Source: Legionella genomosp. 1 (GTDB lineage Bacteria > Pseudomonadota > Gammaproteobacteria > Legionellales > Legionellaceae). From it: a stretch of 10,180 bases of DNA. Below the pieces are notes generated by a model. It made no database searches and was not told the DNA's origin. It saw only the letters and a program-made list of their open reading frames with translations. Position 1 is the first letter of the stretch, and every line of letters starts with the position of its first letter. Both the position numbers and the translations under genes were made by a program. Positions 7,746-10,180 of the stretch are shown here, one piece after another. The DNA lies in NCBI GenBank assembly GCA_945865355.1, contig CAMBDN010000075.1, positions 1 to 10,180 on the forward strand, given 5' to 3'.

Positions 7746-7785
7746 TGTATTACTCCTAAACAATTTGTTTTATAGGGCGGGAATT

Positions 7786-8256
7786 TTACCGAGTTTTTGC
7801 TTCCAATCCAAGTGTTGTCGTCAGAATTTCGTCTTTCCCCCCAATTAATCGGCTTATTTCAGTATCACAATCAGTGAAAAGTTGATGTTTTTCTGGAGAA
7901 AACAAGTGCAAATCATCGGTCAAAATATCAATTAAGTGAACTTGATTATCGTTCGCTACAGTGCACTCATAATTTGCCATTAATGTTTCAGCCATTTCAT
8001 CTGTTTGACATATAGCAAGTTGACTTTGATGACTATAATCCTGCTGAAATACATTTAAACAGCGCTGGCACCTGATCTCTAACGAGCCGGTAACCTTAAG
8101 CGTCAATAAATAATAGTCGCCACCAACGCATTCTACCTGAAATTCACAGCTTAATTCGCAAGGTGAACTGATATGTTCTGGTAAACGATCTTGCAATTTG
8201 ACCACCATTCGTTGGGGCACATTTTGCTTAGCTTGCGTTTTTAAACAAATATTCAT
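7786..8256 (-). CDS. yceD: YceD family (DUF177) rRNA accumulation protein
   Basis: In E. coli YceD is linked to normal 23S rRNA levels; the exact biochemistry is not settled. The 156-residue protein has the family core GSLEIRCQRCLNVF with Cys63-x-x-Cys66, followed by an acidic C-terminal half (IDILTDDLHLF) similar in layout to E. coli YceD, though divergent in sequence and about 17 residues shorter. No membrane segment is visible. It is the first gene of the minus-strand block, directly upstream of rpmF (40-base gap), the position expected for yceD. The ATG at 8254-8256 has only a weak TTAGG just before it; no better start is seen. The CxxC core and the gene neighbourhood together support the call. 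Confidence 0.9.
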   Translation of the reverse strand: MNICLKTQAKQNVPQRMVVKLQDRLPEHISSPCELSCEFQVECVGGDYYLLTLKVTGSLEIRCQRCLNVFQQDYSHQSQLAICQTDEMAETLMANYECTVANDNQVHLIDILTDDLHLFSPEKHQLFTDCDTEISRLIGGKDEILTTTLGLEAKTR

Positions 8257-8271
8257 GACCTAAGCTCATCA

Positions 8272-8307
8272 TTGGTGATTTCAAAATTGGGCATTATAGC
8301 GTAAAAT
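8272..8307 (+). promoter_or_regulatory. Candidate promoter for mnmA
   Basis: Two weak alternatives on the plus strand: TTGGTG (8272-8277) with 17 bases to TATAGC (8295-8300), or a TAAAAT -10 (8302-8307) with TTCAAA (8279-8284) as a poor -35. Either would give a short leader of about 25-35 bases before the mnmA ATG. It overlaps the minus-strand TATAAT, so the two divergent transcripts may compete for polymerase. Confidence 0.35.
8293..8298 (-). promoter_or_regulatory. Candidate -10 element for the yceD-rpmF-plsX-fab operon
   Basis: The minus strand reads a perfect TATAAT here, which would place the transcript start about 30 bases before the yceD ATG. No good TTGACA-like -35 is found 16-18 bases upstream (the sequence there is AT-only, TATAAA) and there is no TGn extension. 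It is the only plausible promoter ahead of the first gene of the block, but it is judged by eye. Confidence 0.5.
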
Positions 8308-8337
8308 ATTCATTTTTTATACATATTGAATGTCTTT

Positions 8338-9423
8338 ATGAATGGTAAAGTAATTGTAGGCATGTCAGGTGGTGTTGATTCGTCCGTTGCCGCATGGCTA
8401 CTGCGTGAACAAGGCTACCAAGTCGAAGGCTTGTTCATGAAAAATTGGGAACAAGATGACAGGGATGGATACTGTGCTGCAGCAGAAGATTTGGCGGATG
8501 CTCAAGCCGTATGCAATCAACTCGGGATACCCTTGCATGCCGTTAATTTTGCTGAGGCGTATTGGGAACGTGTCTTTAGTCATTTTCTCAGCGAGTATGA
8601 AAATGCTCGCACACCGAATCCCGATGTGCTTTGTAATAAAGAAATCAAATTTAACGCCTTTCTAAACCATGCTCTTGGGCTAGGAGCTGATTTCATAGCC
8701 ACAGGCCATTATGCAAAAGTTAAAGTTCAAGATGGTCAAGGCGCCCTCTACAAAGCAAAGGATAGAGATAAGGATCAAACCTATTTTCTTCATGCAGTAG
8801 AACCTACAGCACTGGCCAAAACGCTCTTTCCTATTGGTGATTACCTTAAACCCCAAGTTAGGGCATTTGCTGAGGAATTGGGCCTGGTGACACATGCTAA
8901 AAAAGATTCTACAGGTATTTGTTTTATCGGTGAAAAACGTTTTAAAACATTTTTAAATGAATTCATGCTCGCAAAGCCTGGTGATATACAAAGCGCAAGT
9001 GGCGAGAGGTTAGGCCGACATGACGGACTGATGTTCTACACAATGGGTCAACGACAGGGGTTGGGAATAGGCGGACAACGTGATGGCCTTGAAGAGCCCT
9101 GGTATGTCGTCGATAAAGACACCTCAACCAACACTTTAATCGTCGCTCAAGGAAATAATCACCCAAGACTTTATTCACAAGGGCTCATCTGTGGACCCAT
9201 TCATTGGCTAGCAGATTGCAAAGATAGCCTCCCCTTGACGTGCTATGCAAAAACTCGTTACCGTCAAGTGGAACAAGCTTGCGTTATCTCTCCAGCTAGT
9301 GACAAACAACACTATGTCATGTTTTCAGCGCATCAACGAGCAGTAACGCCCGGGCAATACATTGTATTCTACGAAAAAAATCAATGTTTAGGTGGTGCAA
9401 CGATAGAACAAATTATTCGTTAG
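8338..9423 (+). CDS. mnmA: tRNA-specific 2-thiouridylase MnmA
   Basis: Inserts sulfur at C2 of the wobble uridine (U34) of tRNA-Lys, tRNA-Glu and tRNA-Gln, using ATP and sulfur relayed through the Tus proteins. The 361-residue protein has the PP-loop SGGVDSS (10-16), the catalytic Cys99 in NPDVLCNKEIKF, ATGHYA (121-126), and the second cysteine Cys195 in STGICFIGE, then GQRQGLGIGG (237-246). It is very close to E. coli MnmA throughout. An in-frame TTG at 8326 would add four residues; I chose the ATG at 8338-8340 because it gives the usual N-terminus, though neither has a clear ribosome site. It is transcribed away from the fab block. No terminator hairpin follows its TAG. Confidence 0.97.
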   Translation: MNGKVIVGMSGGVDSSVAAWLLREQGYQVEGLFMKNWEQDDRDGYCAAAEDLADAQAVCNQLGIPLHAVNFAEAYWERVFSHFLSEYENARTPNPDVLCNKEIKFNAFLNHALGLGADFIATGHYAKVKVQDGQGALYKAKDRDKDQTYFLHAVEPTALAKTLFPIGDYLKPQVRAFAEELGLVTHAKKDSTGICFIGEKRFKTFLNEFMLAKPGDIQSASGERLGRHDGLMFYTMGQRQGLGIGGQRDGLEEPWYVVDKDTSTNTLIVAQGNNHPRLYSQGLICGPIHWLADCKDSLPLTCYAKTRYRQVEQACVISPASDKQHYVMFSAHQRAVTPGQYIVFYEKNQCLGGATIEQIIR

Positions 9424-9513
9424 TAACTCCTCAAGTACGGAATCTTCTAACCCCCTTCACCTTGCTCAATTTGTCACTCACGAAAGTTTTTACAACATAT
9501 ACGAACCCAATTG
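9424..9513. other. Intergenic stretch after mnmA with no recognised feature
   Basis: Between the mnmA stop and the PmrA-like box I see no hairpin plus U-tract terminator, RNA gene or small gene. It contains a pyrimidine-rich patch (about 9444-9465) and is otherwise AT-rich. Read-through from mnmA into the coiled-coil gene cannot be excluded. Confidence 0.5.
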
Positions 9514-9533
9514 ATTAATATTTCCTTAATATT
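9514..9533 (+). promoter_or_regulatory. PmrA-box-like tandem direct repeat
   Basis: Two 9-base half-sites, aTTAATATT (9514-9522) and cTTAATATT (9525-9533), are separated by exactly two bases and so repeat every 11 bases, one helical turn. This fits the tandem consensus I recall for the response regulator PmrA in Legionella and Coxiella (about cTTAATatT-N2-cTTAATatT), which controls icm/dot and effector genes. The second half-site ends 22 bases before a TATAAT, so it would touch the -35 position, as expected for activation by a PmrA-type regulator. The repeat is observed; the regulator is inferred. Confidence 0.65.
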
Positions 9534-9561
9534 CATCCTTTATTATCTTCCTGTGTATAAT
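9532..9561 (+). promoter_or_regulatory. Candidate promoter of the coiled-coil gene
   Basis: A perfect TATAAT (9556-9561) lies 18 bases after a weak TTCATC (9532-9537) that overlaps the end of the PmrA-like box. A weak -35 next to an activator site is what a regulator-dependent promoter looks like. The -10 also sits in a 13-base palindrome, GTATAATTTATAC (9555-9567). The expected start near 9568 gives a leader of about 33 bases. Confidence 0.55.
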
Positions 9562-9600
9562 TTATACGATTATTTCCATTTAATAGCCAAAGAGAACCCC

Positions 9601-10180
9601 ATGAAGACAATTGAAGAATTACAAACATTGCTAGATGCGCAGAAACAGGAAAACCTGGAATCGAAGCAGATGATACTTGAGCTTAACGAAAATATAGATG
9701 CTACAAACCGCAAGATAAGAAAAATGGAGTCAGATAAAACAGGTGATATGCGAGAGATTGCAAACCTGAGGACAAACCATACGGTACTAACCAATGACTA
9801 TACTACGCTCAGAAGGGAACTTAATCTTTTATCTAATGTGGTGGCAGAACACTTGGCGACCATAGAGAATCTTAAAAAAACTAGTGACGAAAAAACGGAA
9901 CAAATAAGAGCGCTAAAACAACAGCTGACAGAAAAACATAATACCGGCAAACAACAACAACAACAAATGACCGCATTAGAACAACGCCTCGCGGAAGAAC
10001 GTGATAACAGCAAGCAACAAATGACCGCATTAGAACAGCGCCTCGCGGAAGAACGTGATAACAGCAAACAACAAATGACCGCATTAGAACAACGCCTCGC
10101 GGAAGAACGTGATAACAGCAAACAACAAATGACCGCATTAGAACAACGCCTCGCGGAAGAACGTGATAACAGCAAACAAC
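9601..10180 (+). CDS. Coiled-coil protein with 18-residue tandem repeats (partial, runs off the right edge); candidate PmrA-regulated effector
   Basis: I do not recognise a named family. The 193 visible codons contain no stop, proline, cysteine or tryptophan and are rich in Glu, Gln, Lys, Leu and Asn, pointing to a long helix or coiled coil. There is no signal peptide or membrane segment in the visible part. Residues 1-99 are non-repetitive helix; 100-117 form a diverged repeat; 118-120 are extra glutamines; 121-192 are four identical 18-residue repeats (QQMTALEQRLAEERDNSK), and a fifth begins at the edge. The frame is open back to 9451, but the ATG at 9601 has AGAGAA about 5 bases upstream and lies properly behind the TATAAT at 9556-9561. 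The PmrA-like box suggests a secreted Dot/Icm-type effector; a cytoskeletal or structural coiled-coil protein is equally possible from sequence alone. Confidence 0.85.
   Translation, partial: MKTIEELQTLLDAQKQENLESKQMILELNENIDATNRKIRKMESDKTGDMREIANLRTNHTVLTNDYTTLRRELNLLSNVVAEHLATIENLKKTSDEKTEQIRALKQQLTEKHNTGKQQQQQMTALEQRLAEERDNSKQQMTALEQRLAEERDNSKQQMTALEQRLAEERDNSKQQMTALEQRLAEERDNSKQ
9898..10180 (+). repeat. 54-bp in-frame tandem repeat array
   Basis: Four full units (9961-10014, 10015-10068, 10069-10122, 10123-10176) and the first four bases of a fifth. They differ at only two positions, both silent: a final AAG instead of AAA in unit 1 and CAG instead of CAA in unit 2. A diverged ancestral unit occupies 9898-9951 (protein QIRALKQQLTEKHNTGK against QMTALEQRLAEERDNSK), followed by three extra CAA codons (9952-9960). 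The array continues past the window, so copy number is unknown. Confidence 0.97.

Noticed and set aside
7746..7763. Upstream ATG giving L32 six extra residues
   Set aside because: TAGGAG at 7753-7758 would lie inside that extension, and the conserved L32 start MAVQQNK is at 7745.
7758..7770. 13-base AT-rich palindrome (AAACAATTTGTTT) just before the rpmF ribosome site
   Set aside because: Short and AT-rich, with no loop big enough for an RNA hairpin. It may be chance, and no known L32 operator resembles it to my knowledge.
8326..8337. TTG start for MnmA four residues upstream
   Set aside because: No ribosome site and no family support; the ATG at 8338 gives the expected N-terminus. Not fully excluded because that ATG also lacks a clear ribosome site.
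9798..10175. Long minus-strand open frames across the repeat array, giving repeated Cys/Ser/Arg-rich peptides
   Set aside because: They arise because a 54-base unit, a multiple of three, keeps every frame open once it lacks a stop. They have no ribosome site or family resemblance, and the plus-strand frame has the promoter, start and sensible helical composition.
9961..10180. Repeat array considered as a CRISPR or DNA-level repeat
   Set aside because: Units are contiguous with no variable spacers, stay in frame, and differ only silently, so this is a protein-coding tandem repeat.

Overview
The window carries a complete bacterial fatty-acid/phospholipid synthesis cluster on the minus strand, a divergent tRNA-modification gene, and the start of an unrelated repeat-rich gene at the right edge. 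In transcription order (right to left) the minus-strand genes are yceD, rpmF, plsX, fabH, fabD, fabG, acpP, fabF, mltG, tmk and holB (holB is cut by the left edge). This is the classic gammaproteobacterial order, except that pabC, which lies between fabF and mltG in E. coli, is absent. L32, FabD, FabH, Tmk and MnmA all read like gammaproteobacterial versions. The AT-leaning sequence, together with a tandem TTAATATT element that matches the PmrA box I remember from Legionella and Coxiella, makes a member of the Legionellales the best guess. That assignment is inference, not proof.

Left to right: positions 1-490 hold the 5' half of holB (DNA polymerase III delta'). tmk (487-1128), mltG (1125-2120) and fabF (2122-3360) follow, packed with ATGA overlaps or a 1-base gap. 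An 80-base near-perfect palindrome (3401-3480), which looks like two REP units facing each other, separates fabF from acpP (3499-3747). Then come fabG (3820-4569), fabD (4596-5543), fabH (5558-6511), plsX (6508-7548), rpmF (7554-7745) and yceD (7786-8256). The gap 8257-8337 is a divergent promoter region. mnmA (8338-9423) runs rightward. The 177-base gap 9424-9600 has no visible terminator but holds the PmrA-box-like direct repeat and a TATAAT -10. It leads into an open coiled-coil gene from 9601 that runs off the window and contains at least four 54-bp in-frame repeats.

The genes cooperate as follows. PlsX turns acyl-ACP into acyl-phosphate for phospholipid synthesis. FabD loads malonate onto AcpP, FabH starts chains, FabF elongates and FabG reduces the beta-keto intermediates. 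MltG (peptidoglycan), Tmk (dTTP), HolB (clamp loading), L32 and YceD (ribosome/rRNA) tie envelope growth to replication and translation. Three of these genes (fabF, fabG, plsX) start at TTG or GTG.

The best candidate for something undescribed is the terminal coiled-coil gene with its PmrA-like promoter, which suggests a regulated, possibly secreted, accessory protein next to a housekeeping block. Both edge genes are partial here, so their full lengths are unknown.
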